Below, one piece after another: positions 1-8,363 of a DNA stretch of 64,000 bases. Source of the stretch: Alkalimonas cellulosilytica (GTDB lineage Bacteria; Pseudomonadota; Gammaproteobacteria; Enterobacterales; Alteromonadaceae); assembly GCF_036325985.1 (NCBI RefSeq), contig NZ_JAUHLI010000014.1:43607-107606 (forward strand), written 5' to 3'. Under the pieces are notes generated by a model. The model ran no database searches. It was not told where the DNA came from and worked only from the letters and a program-made list of their open reading frames with translations. Numbering within the stretch: position 1 is the first letter of the stretch; each line of letters starts with the position of its first letter. A program made the position numbers and the translations under genes.

Positions 1-2
1 TT

Positions 3-8
3 TATAAT
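3..8 (+). promoter_or_regulatory. Probable -10 box of purL
   Basis: A perfect TATAAT hexamer lies about 45 bases before the purL start codon. The matching -35 region would fall outside the window, so only half of the promoter can be judged. Confidence 0.45.
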
Positions 9-52
9 AGCGCGCTCAAATTCCTCGTCGTTCAACCAACGGAAAAAAGCCT

Positions 53-3000
53 ATGTTGATCCTGCGTGGTGCACCTGCACTGTCAGACTTTCGAATCCGC
101 AAACTGATGGACCAATGCCAGCGTCTGGCGCTGCCGGTTACGGAAATTTACGCTGAGTTTATGCACTTTGCCGAGCTAAGTGCCGCTTTGACTGCAGAAC
201 AGCAGCACACGCTGGAGCAACTGCTGACTTATGGCCCGGCACTGGCCAGTCATGCCCCGCAGGGCTTGATGCTGTTGGTGACACCACGGCCGGGTACTAT
301 TTCGCCCTGGTCGTCGAAAGCGACTGACATTGCCCACAATTGTGGCTTGTCGTCGGTGGTGCGGTTGGAGCGGGGCGTTGCTTACTATGTGCAGTGCAGC
401 GAAACCCTGACCATCAGCCAGCAGGACGCATTAAAAGCCCTGCTGCACGACCGGATGATGGAAGCGGTGTTTGATAGCCTGGAAGCGGCCGAGCAATTGT
501 TCCTGCACGGCGAGCCGGCACCGCTCAGCTCGGTGGATATTCTGGCCGGTGGCCGCGAAGCCCTGGTCGAGGCGAACAGCAGCATGGGACTGGCTCTGGC
601 CGACGATGAAATCGATTATCTGGTCAGCAACTTCCAACAGCTGGGCCGCAACCCGAACGACATTGAACTCTACATGTTTGCTCAGGCCAACTCCGAGCAT
701 TGCCGGCATAAAATTTTCAATGCCGACTGGACCATCGACGGCCAGCAGCAACCCAAGTCGCTGTTCAAGATGATCAAAAACACCTTTGAGCAGACACCGG
801 ATTACGTGCTGTCGGCTTACAAAGACAATGCTGCGGTGATGATTGGCTCGGAAGCCGGCCGCTTCTTCCCGGATGCGACCACCCAGGAATACAACTACCA
901 TCACGAGCCGATCCACATTCTGATGAAGGTGGAAACCCACAACCACCCAACCGCCATTTCTCCATACCCGGGCGCGGCCACCGGCTCTGGTGGCGAAATC
1001 CGCGACGAAGGCGCGACCGGTGTCGGTGCCAAGCCCAAAGCCGGCCTGGTTGGTTTTTCGGTATCGAACTTGCGGATCCCGGGCTTTGAACAGCCGTGGG
1101 AAACCGATTTTGGCAAGCCAAGCCGCATTGTCAATGCGATGGACATTATGCTGGAAGGCCCCTTGGGCGGCGCTGCCTTTAACAACGAATTTGGCCGGCC
1201 GAATCTGGTGGGTTATTTCCGTACCTACGAGCAACAGGTCAACAGCCACAACGGCGTGGAAGTGCGCGGTTACCACAAGCCGATTATGCTGGCCGGTGGT
1301 CTTGGCAATATCCGTGAAGATCATGTGCAAAAAGGCGAGATGAAACCAGGCTCCAAGCTGGTGGTGCTGGGTGGCCCGGCGATGAACATCGGTCTGGGCG
1401 GCGGTGCTGCTTCTTCGGTGGCGTCCGGTCAGTCGGCGGAAGATTTGGATTTTGCTTCGGTGCAACGGGAAAACCCGGAAATCGAACGCCGTTGTCAGGA
1501 AGTGATCGACCGCTGCTGGCAGCTGGGCGATGCCAACCCGATTTGCTTTATCCACGATGTCGGTGCCGGTGGTTTGTCCAACGCCTTCCCGGAGCTAGTC
1601 AATGATGGCGGCGTCGGTGGCCGTTTTGAGCTGCGCAAAGTACCGAACGATGAGCCGGGCATGTCGCCACTGCAAATCTGGTGCAACGAGTCGCAGGAAC
1701 GCTATGTAATGGCGATCCCGCCAGAGCGCCTGGCGGTGTTTGAAGACATTTGCCGCCGCGAGCGCGCCCCCTATGCGGTGGTGGGTGAAGCCACCGCCGA
1801 GCAGCATCTGGTGCTGTCGGATCAGCATTTTGGCAACACGCCAATTGATTTACCGCTCAATGTATTACTGGGTAAAGCGCCGAAGATGCACCGCGACGTT
1901 GCAAGCAGCCAGACGGCCGGCGAGCCGTTGCAGCTTGATAGCGTGACTGTGGCCGATGCCACCGAGCGGCTGCTGCGCTTACCGACCATTGCTGAGAAAA
2001 CCTTCCTGATCACCATTGGCGATCGCTCTGTGACCGGTTTAGTGGCGCGCGATCAAATGGTCGGTCCCTGGCAGGTGCCGGTCGCCAACTGTGCGGTCAC
2101 GGCAGCCTCGTACGACAGCTACCACGGCGAAGCCATGTCGATGGGCGAGCGCACCCCGCTGGCTTTGCTGGATTTTGCCGCCTCTGCCCGGATGGCGGTG
2201 GCCGAAGCCATCACCAACATTGCCGCCACCGATATCGGTGAACTGAAACGGATTAAACTCTCCGCCAACTGGATGGCCGCCGCCGGTCACCCGGGCGAAG
2301 ATGCCGGCCTGTACCAGGCGGTCAAAGCCATCGGTGAAGAGCTGTGTCCGGCGCTTGGCCTGACCATACCAGTGGGGAAAGACTCGATGTCGATGAAAAC
2401 CCAGTGGCAACAAGATGGCGAGCAAAAAGCCGTTACTTCGCCATTGTCCCTGGTGATCACCGCCTTTGGCCGGGTAGAAGATATTCGCAAAACCGTGACG
2501 CCACAGCTGCGCACCGACTGCGGTGACAGCAGCCTGTTGCTGATTGATTTGGGCCAGGGCCAAAACCGCCTGGGTGCCTCCTGTCTGGCTCAGGTGTACC
2601 AGCAATTGGGGCAGGAAGTGCCGGATCTGGCGTCGCCAGAGCTGCTGCAACACTTCTTTGATGCGATGCAGCAACTGGTGCGTGAGCAGCAAATTCTGGC
2701 TTACCACGACCGCTCCGACGGTGGTTTGTTGCTGACACTGGCCGAAATGGCCTTTGCCGGTAAGGCTGGCTTTGACGTTGATATCGCCGCGCTGGGTCAG
2801 AATGACTTGGCGGTGCTGTTTAGTGAAGAGCTGGGCGCTGTGCTGCAAGTCAGCAACGACAAGCTGGCGCATGTGCAGCAAGTATTAGCGGATCATCAGC
2901 TGGCGGCCTGTAGCCATCTGCTGGGGAGCGTCAGCAACAGCGATGACATTCTGGTGCGTCGTGGCGATGCCCTGGTGTATCAGCAAAGCCGGACCAAGCT

Positions 3001-3946
3001 GCGCTGCATCTGGGCCGAAACCACCTATCAGATGCAGGCGATGCGGGACAATCCGGATTGCGCGGAGCAGGAATTCGCTGCCAAAGCCGATCAGGCCGAT
3101 CCTGGCCTTAATACCCGCCTAACCTTTGATCTGAATGCCGATATTGCCGCACCTTACATTGCCAAAGGCGCTGCGCCTAAAGTCGCGATTCTGCGCGAGC
3201 AGGGCGTCAACTCGCATCAGGAAATGGCCGCGGCCTTTAACCGGGCTGGGTTTAGCGCCATCGATGTGCATATGAGCGACATTCTGGCTGGCCGGCGTCA
3301 ATTGAGCGACTTCGATGGCCTGGTGGCCTGTGGCGGTTTCTCCTACGGCGATGTATTGGGCGCCGGTGAAGGCTGGGCCAAGTCCATTTTGTTCAATGCG
3401 CAGGCGCGCGATCAGTTCGCGGCTTTCTTTCAACGTGACAATACCTTCTCGCTTGGGGTGTGCAACGGCTGTCAGATGATGTCGAACCTGAAAAGCCTGA
3501 TCCCGGGCGCCGAGCTGTGGCCCCACTTTGTGCGCAACAAGTCCGAGCGCTTTGAAGCACGCTTTAGCCTGGTGGAAGTGCAGGAAACGCCATCGCTGTT
3601 CTTTAGCGGTATGGCCGGTTCCCGCATGCCGATTGCCGTCTCGCACGGCGAGGGCCATGCCGAATTTGCCAATCAGCAAGCCTTTGCTGCCGCCAACGAC
3701 AGTGGCACCGTAGCGCTGCGCTATCTGGACAACTTCGGCCGTGTGACTGAGCAGTACCCAGCCAACCCGAATGGCTCACCGGCCGGTATTACCGCTTTAA
3801 CCAGCCGTGATGGCCGCGCCACCATTATGATGCCGCACCCGGAGCGGGTATTCCGCACCGTGGCCAACTCCTGGCATCCGGATGACTGGCAGGAAGACAG
3901 CCCCTGGATGCGGATGTTCCGCAACGCCCGGGTTTGGTTGGGCTAA
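53..3946 (+). CDS. purL: Phosphoribosylformylglycinamidine synthase (FGAR amidotransferase)
   Basis: Large single-chain PurL of 1297 residues, the usual gammaproteobacterial length. It makes formylglycinamidine ribonucleotide from FGAR, glutamine and ATP, the fourth step of cytoplasmic purine synthesis. The N-terminal PurS-like domain and linker are followed by two AIR-synthase-like halves, with the conserved ETHNHPTAISP motif near residue 295. A C-terminal class I glutaminase carries nucleophile Cys1137 (GVCNGCQ) and the His1262/Glu1264 pair (PHPERVFR). All catalytic residues are present, so the enzyme should be active. It stands alone, with a -10 box upstream and a strong hairpin terminator downstream. 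Confidence 0.98.
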   Translation: MLILRGAPALSDFRIRKLMDQCQRLALPVTEIYAEFMHFAELSAALTAEQQHTLEQLLTYGPALASHAPQGLMLLVTPRPGTISPWSSKATDIAHNCGLSSVVRLERGVAYYVQCSETLTISQQDALKALLHDRMMEAVFDSLEAAEQLFLHGEPAPLSSVDILAGGREALVEANSSMGLALADDEIDYLVSNFQQLGRNPNDIELYMFAQANSEHCRHKIFNADWTIDGQQQPKSLFKMIKNTFEQTPDYVLSAYKDNAAVMIGSEAGRFFPDATTQEYNYHHEPIHILMKVETHNHPTAISPYPGAATGSGGEIRDEGATGVGAKPKAGLVGFSVSNLRIPGFEQPWETDFGKPSRIVNAMDIMLEGPLGGAAFNNEFGRPNLVGYFRTYEQQVNSHNGVEVRGYHKPIMLAGGLGNIREDHVQKGEMKPGSKLVVLGGPAMNIGLGGGAASSVASGQSAEDLDFASVQRENPEIERRCQEVIDRCWQLGDANPICFIHDVGAGGLSNAFPELVNDGGVGGRFELRKVPNDEPGMSPLQIWCNESQERYVMAIPPERLAVFEDICRRERAPYAVVGEATAEQHLVLSDQHFGNTPIDLPLNVLLGKAPKMHRDVASSQTAGEPLQLDSVTVADATERLLRLPTIAEKTFLITIGDRSVTGLVARDQMVGPWQVPVANCAVTAASYDSYHGEAMSMGERTPLALLDFAASARMAVAEAITNIAATDIGELKRIKLSANWMAAAGHPGEDAGLYQAVKAIGEELCPALGLTIPVGKDSMSMKTQWQQDGEQKAVTSPLSLVITAFGRVEDIRKTVTPQLRTDCGDSSLLLIDLGQGQNRLGASCLAQVYQQLGQEVPDLASPELLQHFFDAMQQLVREQQILAYHDRSDGGLLLTLAEMAFAGKAGFDVDIAALGQNDLAVLFSEELGAVLQVSNDKLAHVQQVLADHQLAACSHLLGSVSNSDDILVRRGDALVYQQSRTKLRCIWAETTYQMQAMRDNPDCAEQEFAAKADQADPGLNTRLTFDLNADIAAPYIAKGAAPKVAILREQGVNSHQEMAAAFNRAGFSAIDVHMSDILAGRRQLSDFDGLVACGGFSYGDVLGAGEGWAKSILFNAQARDQFAAFFQRDNTFSLGVCNGCQMMSNLKSLIPGAELWPHFVRNKSERFEARFSLVEVQETPSLFFSGMAGSRMPIAVSHGEGHAEFANQQAFAAANDSGTVALRYLDNFGRVTEQYPANPNGSPAGITALTSRDGRATIMMPHPERVFRTVANSWHPDDWQEDSPWMRMFRNARVWLG

Positions 3947-3958
3947 TGCTGTGATTGA

Positions 3959-3984
3959 AAACCCGCGCTGGCGCGGGTTTTTGC
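3959..3984 (+). terminator. Rho-independent terminator of purL
   Basis: A 10-bp perfect stem (AAACCCGCGC/GCGCGGGTTT, 2-base loop) followed by T residues, 12 bases after the purL stop codon. Confidence 0.85.
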
Positions 3985-4004
3985 TATTTGGGGGGAGTCA
4001 AACC

Positions 4005-4361
4005 ATGCAACGGATAGGTTGGGTGTTACGCACAGTGCTGCTGTTGCTGCCAGTGCTGTGGCTGCTCAGCAGTTGCAGTGATGCGGTGCTGGAAGTGCCG
4101 ATAGCCAAGCTGGTGGCAGAGCCCGAACGCTTTCATGGCCATGTGGTGGTGATCACCGGTCAGGTGCGCTCCTTTGATGAGCCCAGGCATTATTGGCTGG
4201 AAGACGATGCACATCGCAGGGTGGGCATTCACCCGGAAACCCTGGTACAGGATTTGGTCGGGCAGCAGGTTCGGGTTCGGGGCCGCTTTACTGCCAGCCC
4301 CAAGGAAGGCCGCCGGATCCAGGTGCATCAATTGATCCGGCTGCCTGAGCAGAGTGACTAA
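4005..4361 (+). CDS. Small lipoprotein, possibly OB-fold
   Basis: A 118-residue protein with a basic N-terminus, a hydrophobic stretch and a lipobox ending LSSC with Cys24 as the likely lipidation site. The mature part is about 95 residues with alternating beta-like segments (VVVITGQVRSF, QQVRVRGRFTA), as in small OB-fold domains. No family was recognised. I chose the ATG at 4005 rather than an in-frame ATG inside purL because it follows GGGGGAG by six bases and gives a clean signal peptide. It is convergent with the LPMO gene, whose stop codon lies only 10 bases away. The role is unknown, probably envelope-associated. Confidence 0.7.
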   Translation: MQRIGWVLRTVLLLLPVLWLLSSCSDAVLEVPIAKLVAEPERFHGHVVVITGQVRSFDEPRHYWLEDDAHRRVGIHPETLVQDLVGQQVRVRGRFTASPKEGRRIQVHQLIRLPEQSD

Positions 4362-4371
4362 AAAACGCGGC

Positions 4372-5592
4372 TTAGAAAGCGCAGATCTCGGTCCAGCTTT
4401 CGTCCGAGCCCGGTACCGACTGAGTCCACCAGTTGGCGCGGTACAGCACCTGCTGGTGTTGCATCAGATCGCCAGACGCTGCATGGCTGGGGTTACCCGC
4501 CCAATCATTTTGTGGCCAGTTCGGATAGGCCGGAGCCGTGGCCGGATCATGACCCTGGCAGTCATCCGGCACCGGGTTGGTTTCACCGGCCCGAATATCC
4601 AGATTCACAAAGTAGCTGTTATCCGATAAATAGAAACGATTGCTGGCTAAATCCGGGCTAAGCTGCACGCTGTTGTTGCTGAGCACCCCAATCTGGATCA
4701 GCGAGCCGTGCTGGGCATTGACCTGATTGGCGATATCAAAGGCCCACTGCTGCGGCAACTGGGCGGCATTGATGGTCCAGCTTTGGTCCAGCAATTCCTG
4801 ACCCTGGCTGTCAAACACCCGCAGCTGGGCGCTGTCGCCTGCCGCCACCGGGATTTGCAAATCAACAAAGGCACCTTTATCAAACCAGCTTGGCGGTGGC
4901 TCGACCGGATCGGTGCCGCCACCACTGCCGGTAAAGACCAAATCCGAGCAGTTGTAAAACCCTTCACCGACCACATCGTTGCGCTGCCAGCGGGTATAGA
5001 GAATAGCCGGTCCACTTCTACCGGCCGGTAATGGTACATCAAACAGGTAATAGCCGGCTTCAGCCGGCGTATTGCCTGTCTCATAAATCAAGTCTAAGTC
5101 TTCCCAATGCAGCGGACGGGCCGCCGGATCAATGCCGGGCTTGGTCAGGTAAAACTGCCAAAAACTCGGGTTGTGCGGGGTTGTGGCGCGAAAGCGTACC
5201 GGCAACACCGGGGTTTGAGCCAGATTGATTTCGGTTTTTTGCCAGTGACTGGAGGCGATATTCATGCCGGCTTTGCGATCATCATTCGCCGCGCACAAAG
5301 TGCCATTTGGAATGGCGGCCCGTACTGCGGCCATATTGTGGTAATCGCGGATATTGATGGCAAATTCATGGTGCTGGGTGTACATGTAACCGCCGGATTG
5401 CTGAAAAGCGGCGCGACAAGCCAGGTTGGATACACCGGAGCCATCGGCCGGCCACCAGTAGCCGCCATCTTCTTTGCAGATTTGCTGACGGGCCTTGGGG
5501 TATTCGACGTAGCCGTGCGCCAGCAAGGCCGGGCTGGCCAGCAAGGTGGCAATGGCCAGCAGTCGCCGGGAATGGGTGATGACATGGTTCAT
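4372..5592 (-). CDS. Chitin-active lytic polysaccharide monooxygenase (AA10) with CBM5/12
   Basis: A secreted 406-residue copper monooxygenase that would cleave crystalline chitin oxidatively. The signal peptide is residues 1-25 (ending PALLA), so His26 (HGYVEYP) becomes the N-terminal histidine of the copper brace. The second brace histidine is probably His140 (TTPHNPSFWQ, compare GbpA). The AA10 domain runs to about 222. A short GGGTDPVEPPP linker leads to a GbpA-like middle domain (about 236-340) and a C-terminal chitin-binding CBM5/12 module (355-406, aromatic ANWWTQ). The start at 5592 is preceded by AAGGAG. It is the last gene of the chitinase operon, 60 bases after the GH18 gene, and should act with both chitinases. 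Confidence 0.93.
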   Translation of the reverse strand: MNHVITHSRRLLAIATLLASPALLAHGYVEYPKARQQICKEDGGYWWPADGSGVSNLACRAAFQQSGGYMYTQHHEFAINIRDYHNMAAVRAAIPNGTLCAANDDRKAGMNIASSHWQKTEINLAQTPVLPVRFRATTPHNPSFWQFYLTKPGIDPAARPLHWEDLDLIYETGNTPAEAGYYLFDVPLPAGRSGPAILYTRWQRNDVVGEGFYNCSDLVFTGSGGGTDPVEPPPSWFDKGAFVDLQIPVAAGDSAQLRVFDSQGQELLDQSWTINAAQLPQQWAFDIANQVNAQHGSLIQIGVLSNNSVQLSPDLASNRFYLSDNSYFVNLDIRAGETNPVPDDCQGHDPATAPAYPNWPQNDWAGNPSHAASGDLMQHQQVLYRANWWTQSVPGSDESWTEICAF

Positions 5593-5616
5593 GGAGTGTC
5601 TCCTTATGGTTGTTAT

Positions 5617-5633
5617 GCGGGGCCAGGCCCCGC
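5617..5633 (-). other. GC-rich intercistronic hairpin between chitinase and LPMO genes
   Basis: GCGGGG and CCCCGC around a five-base CCAGG loop, without a T-run. More likely an mRNA-stabilising or processing hairpin than a terminator. A similar one lies in the preceding gap at 8329-8351. Confidence 0.5.
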
Positions 5634-5652
5634 TGTTGGTTTTGTGCAGCAC

Positions 5653-8298
5653 TTAGAGGCTGCAGATCAGGGTCCAGCTACCATCAGAGCCAGGTTGTGA
5701 GTTGGTCCACCAGTTGGCCCGGTAGACACTGCCCTGATACGACAGGTGATCACCACCCAGCGCATGGCTTGGATTGCCGGCCCAGTCGGTCTGCGGCCAT
5801 TGCGGCCAGGGGTGGATAGGGCTGATGCCACCACAGCCTTCACCCGGGCCGCCATTGCCCGGATCGCCAGGCAATTCGGTCAGCTGCGGCAGCTGCGGGT
5901 ATTCCTGGCTAAAGGCGTAGGACTCTCCGGCCAGTTCAATGCGCCAGCCGGTTGGGGTAGGCATTGGCAGCTGGTAATTCAGCGTCAGCTCCAGACTTTC
6001 TCCGGGAGCCAGAGCCAGATAGCCAGGCAGACTGAACTCGGCCCGATGGAAGGGGTGCTGCAAGCCACCAATGTTGTTGCCACTGGCATTGCGGCCACTG
6101 TCGATGACGCTTAAGCCAAAACCACTTTGATCGCTTAAACTATCCGGAATAGCGGTGGGCACCGAAAAGCTGATGGCACTGCCGCCGGGAATGGTCAAGG
6201 CACTGTGATTGGTTAGCGTCAGGGTGGGGTTGATGGGAAAGTTCTGATCGCCCAGTTTAAAGTTATCGATGGTAAAGCGCAGATCGATGGCCTGCCCAGA
6301 CAACGGCAGCCCGGAGCGCAAATGACCATAAGCAGGGGCCGATTGGAAACTGTGGTAGAAAATCGAGGTCAGGGTATCGCCAAAGAAATACTCGCCGCGA
6401 TCGCTGTGCCAGCTGTAATCACCGGCCAGTTCCCAGAACATCACGCCACCAATCTGCTGATCAATCACGTACTGCGCTTTGGTGGCTATGCTGAGTTCGT
6501 CTTCAATCGATAAGAAGACCTTTTTCTCGTTATTCCACAGCCAGGGTGCCACTGCGACCGGCTCGTAGTGATGCTGGTAGCTGCCAATCAGCTGGTGTGC
6601 CGGGTTGCTGGCCGGATCCAGCCCATAATCCTCCAGGTAGGAGCCGACAATGCCTTGCTGCAGGTTGCGTAAATGCCACAAGGGGTTGGAACCGGCCGGG
6701 ATTTCCTGGCCCTGGGTATCCAGATCGTGCCAGAGGTTATCAATGCCGACGGCGCCATCGCCACAGCGGCTGACGGTGCTGCCACCGGTGCCCGGTGGGC
6801 ATTGGCTTTGATCGGGTAAGGATGCCGTGCCCCAGAGGCCATGATGACCGCCTTGCACCCGTTGCCAGCCGCGGCTGTAGTAGGGGATACCAATGTTGAT
6901 CCGACCCGCCGGCAGGGCGCCTCGGTAGTAATGGAAGGCCCAGTCGGTGTTCAGGTAACCCAGTTGTTGGTACTGAGCGGCACTGTAGTAATTCCAGGCC
7001 ACCAACTCAGCATCTTCACCGGTATCAAACAAGGCGGCATTGGGGCCGACAAACTGATTCCAGGAGCCATGCAGGTCGTAGCTCATCACATTGATAAAAT
7101 CGAGGTATTGTAAGGCATCAAACACCTCCATACCGCGCAGCAGATAGGCCGAAGACGGTACCGCCATAGTCAGTTGGTAATGCACGCCATCTTCGACACT
7201 GGCTGCATCCAGGTACTGGCGCAGCACCCGCATCAACTCGACAAAGGAGGCATTTAAGGCACCGCGTAGTGGGTTGGCGATGTGAAAGTCATCCGGATTG
7301 CCGGCGTCTGTCATGCTGGTCGGGTACTCGTAGTCGATGTCGAGGCCGTCGAACTGGTACTGACGTAAAAACTCAACCGCCGACTCGGCAAAGGTATGGA
7401 TCCCAGCGTGATTGATGCTGCCGTCCGGGTTGGTGGTCATGCTGTAAAAGCCACCACTGGCAATGCGATCGCCATTGGCATCAAAGTAACCACCGGTTTC
7501 GGCCCAGCCACCGACCGCAATCAGCGTTTTGACATGGGGGTGTTCGGCTTTGTAGCGGTTCAGCAGATTGAAATGGCCCTGATAGGGCAGGTTCGGATCC
7601 AGCTCGGCGCCCGGTACATCCGGCCAGCTCATACCGGTCGAGCTGTTGTTCGGATCGGTGACATCGCCAACTGAGATGCGATGGTTGCTGTCGACATGGG
7701 CAAAGGCGTAGTTAATATGGGTTATCTTTGACCAGGGGATATCGGAGGCCAGATAAGCCGGCTGGTCGTTTTTGCCATGACGCCAGCTGGTAAAATAGCC
7801 AATAATGCGCCGTGGGTGATCCGGGCTGATGATCTCGATGCCGAGTTCGTCGTAGATGCTGCAGTAGGGCACCTCCAGCCCGGGGGTTTGGTAAAGACCA
7901 TCTGGCCGGCAGGGGGTATCGCCTGGATGAGGCTCTACCGGATCCACCGGGTCAACTGGGTCTACTGGGTCGACCGGGTCTACCGGATCAACGGGGTCCA
8001 CCGGGTCAACTGGGTCAACTGGATCAACCGGGTCAACGGGATCCACAGGATCGACCGGGTCACTGCCCTCGCACTGTCCCAGGGCCGTCCACTCTTGCCA
8101 GGGACCGGAATGCTCCAACGGGCTCTGGTCCTGGGTCCACCAATTGGCACGAAAGGCTTGTTGCTGTTGCTGTACTTCACTGCCAGTGGTGTATGCTTGT
8201 TCTGGTTGCCACTCAGGCAGGTTGCTGCAGTCGTAAGCCAGCAGCGGGGCGCTTAGCAAAGCGGCGACGCTGCATAGCGCAAAAGGAATGCTTTTCAT
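5653..8298 (-). CDS. GH18 chitinase with N- and C-terminal chitin-binding modules
   Basis: A secreted endochitinase-type protein of 881 residues. A signal peptide (1-21) is followed by a CBM5/12 module (about 22-72, RANWWTQ), then a linker of about a dozen tandem DPV units, then a GH18 domain with the DxxDxDxE motif (FDGLDIDYEYP). The catalytic acid is Glu324. A beta-rich region (about 680-820) precedes a second CBM5/12 at the C-terminus, closely similar to that of the LPMO. An upstream in-frame ATG at 8316 is possible, but the start at 8298 gives a proper signal peptide and has a GAGA sequence upstream. It is the second gene of the chitin operon, 65 bases after the other chitinase. Confidence 0.95.
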   Translation of the reverse strand: MKSIPFALCSVAALLSAPLLAYDCSNLPEWQPEQAYTTGSEVQQQQQAFRANWWTQDQSPLEHSGPWQEWTALGQCEGSDPVDPVDPVDPVDPVDPVDPVDPVDPVDPVDPVDPVDPVDPVEPHPGDTPCRPDGLYQTPGLEVPYCSIYDELGIEIISPDHPRRIIGYFTSWRHGKNDQPAYLASDIPWSKITHINYAFAHVDSNHRISVGDVTDPNNSSTGMSWPDVPGAELDPNLPYQGHFNLLNRYKAEHPHVKTLIAVGGWAETGGYFDANGDRIASGGFYSMTTNPDGSINHAGIHTFAESAVEFLRQYQFDGLDIDYEYPTSMTDAGNPDDFHIANPLRGALNASFVELMRVLRQYLDAASVEDGVHYQLTMAVPSSAYLLRGMEVFDALQYLDFINVMSYDLHGSWNQFVGPNAALFDTGEDAELVAWNYYSAAQYQQLGYLNTDWAFHYYRGALPAGRINIGIPYYSRGWQRVQGGHHGLWGTASLPDQSQCPPGTGGSTVSRCGDGAVGIDNLWHDLDTQGQEIPAGSNPLWHLRNLQQGIVGSYLEDYGLDPASNPAHQLIGSYQHHYEPVAVAPWLWNNEKKVFLSIEDELSIATKAQYVIDQQIGGVMFWELAGDYSWHSDRGEYFFGDTLTSIFYHSFQSAPAYGHLRSGLPLSGQAIDLRFTIDNFKLGDQNFPINPTLTLTNHSALTIPGGSAISFSVPTAIPDSLSDQSGFGLSVIDSGRNASGNNIGGLQHPFHRAEFSLPGYLALAPGESLELTLNYQLPMPTPTGWRIELAGESYAFSQEYPQLPQLTELPGDPGNGGPGEGCGGISPIHPWPQWPQTDWAGNPSHALGGDHLSYQGSVYRANWWTNSQPGSDGSWTLICSL
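7927..8064 (-). repeat. 9-bp tandem coding repeat, Pro-Val-Asp linker
   Basis: Tandem GGGTCNACN-type units encode about a dozen DPV tripeptides between the first chitin-binding module and the GH18 domain. A shorter tract of the same type lies at 10039-10110 in the neighbouring chitinase. Third codon positions vary between copies, so the array is not freshly expanded. Confidence 0.9.
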
Positions 8299-8328
8299 TG
8301 TTTTCGTCTCAGTCATGAATTGAAGATC

Positions 8329-8351
8329 GGCCCACAGAGGCTGCGGGCCGG
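8329..8351 (-). other. GC-rich intercistronic hairpin between the two chitinase genes
   Basis: CGGCCC pairs with GGGCCG across an 11-base loop and no T-run follows. It may set mRNA stability within the chitin operon. Confidence 0.45.
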
Positions 8352-8363
8352 GTTCATCGATTG

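Noticed and set aside
431..1555. Long minus-strand open frame of 374 codons inside purL
   Set aside because: It lies opposite a full, conserved PurL and reads as His/Gln-rich shadow protein with no recognisable domain.
2039..2881. Minus-strand open frame of 280 codons inside purL
   Set aside because: A shadow of the conserved coding strand, without ribosome site or domain.
5107..5700. Plus-strand open frame of 197 codons across the LPMO gene and the following gap
   Set aside because: It overlaps the conserved AA10 domain antisense and shows no domain of its own.
7927..8064. CRISPR array
   Set aside because: The periodic repeat is an in-frame 9-bp coding repeat without spacers.
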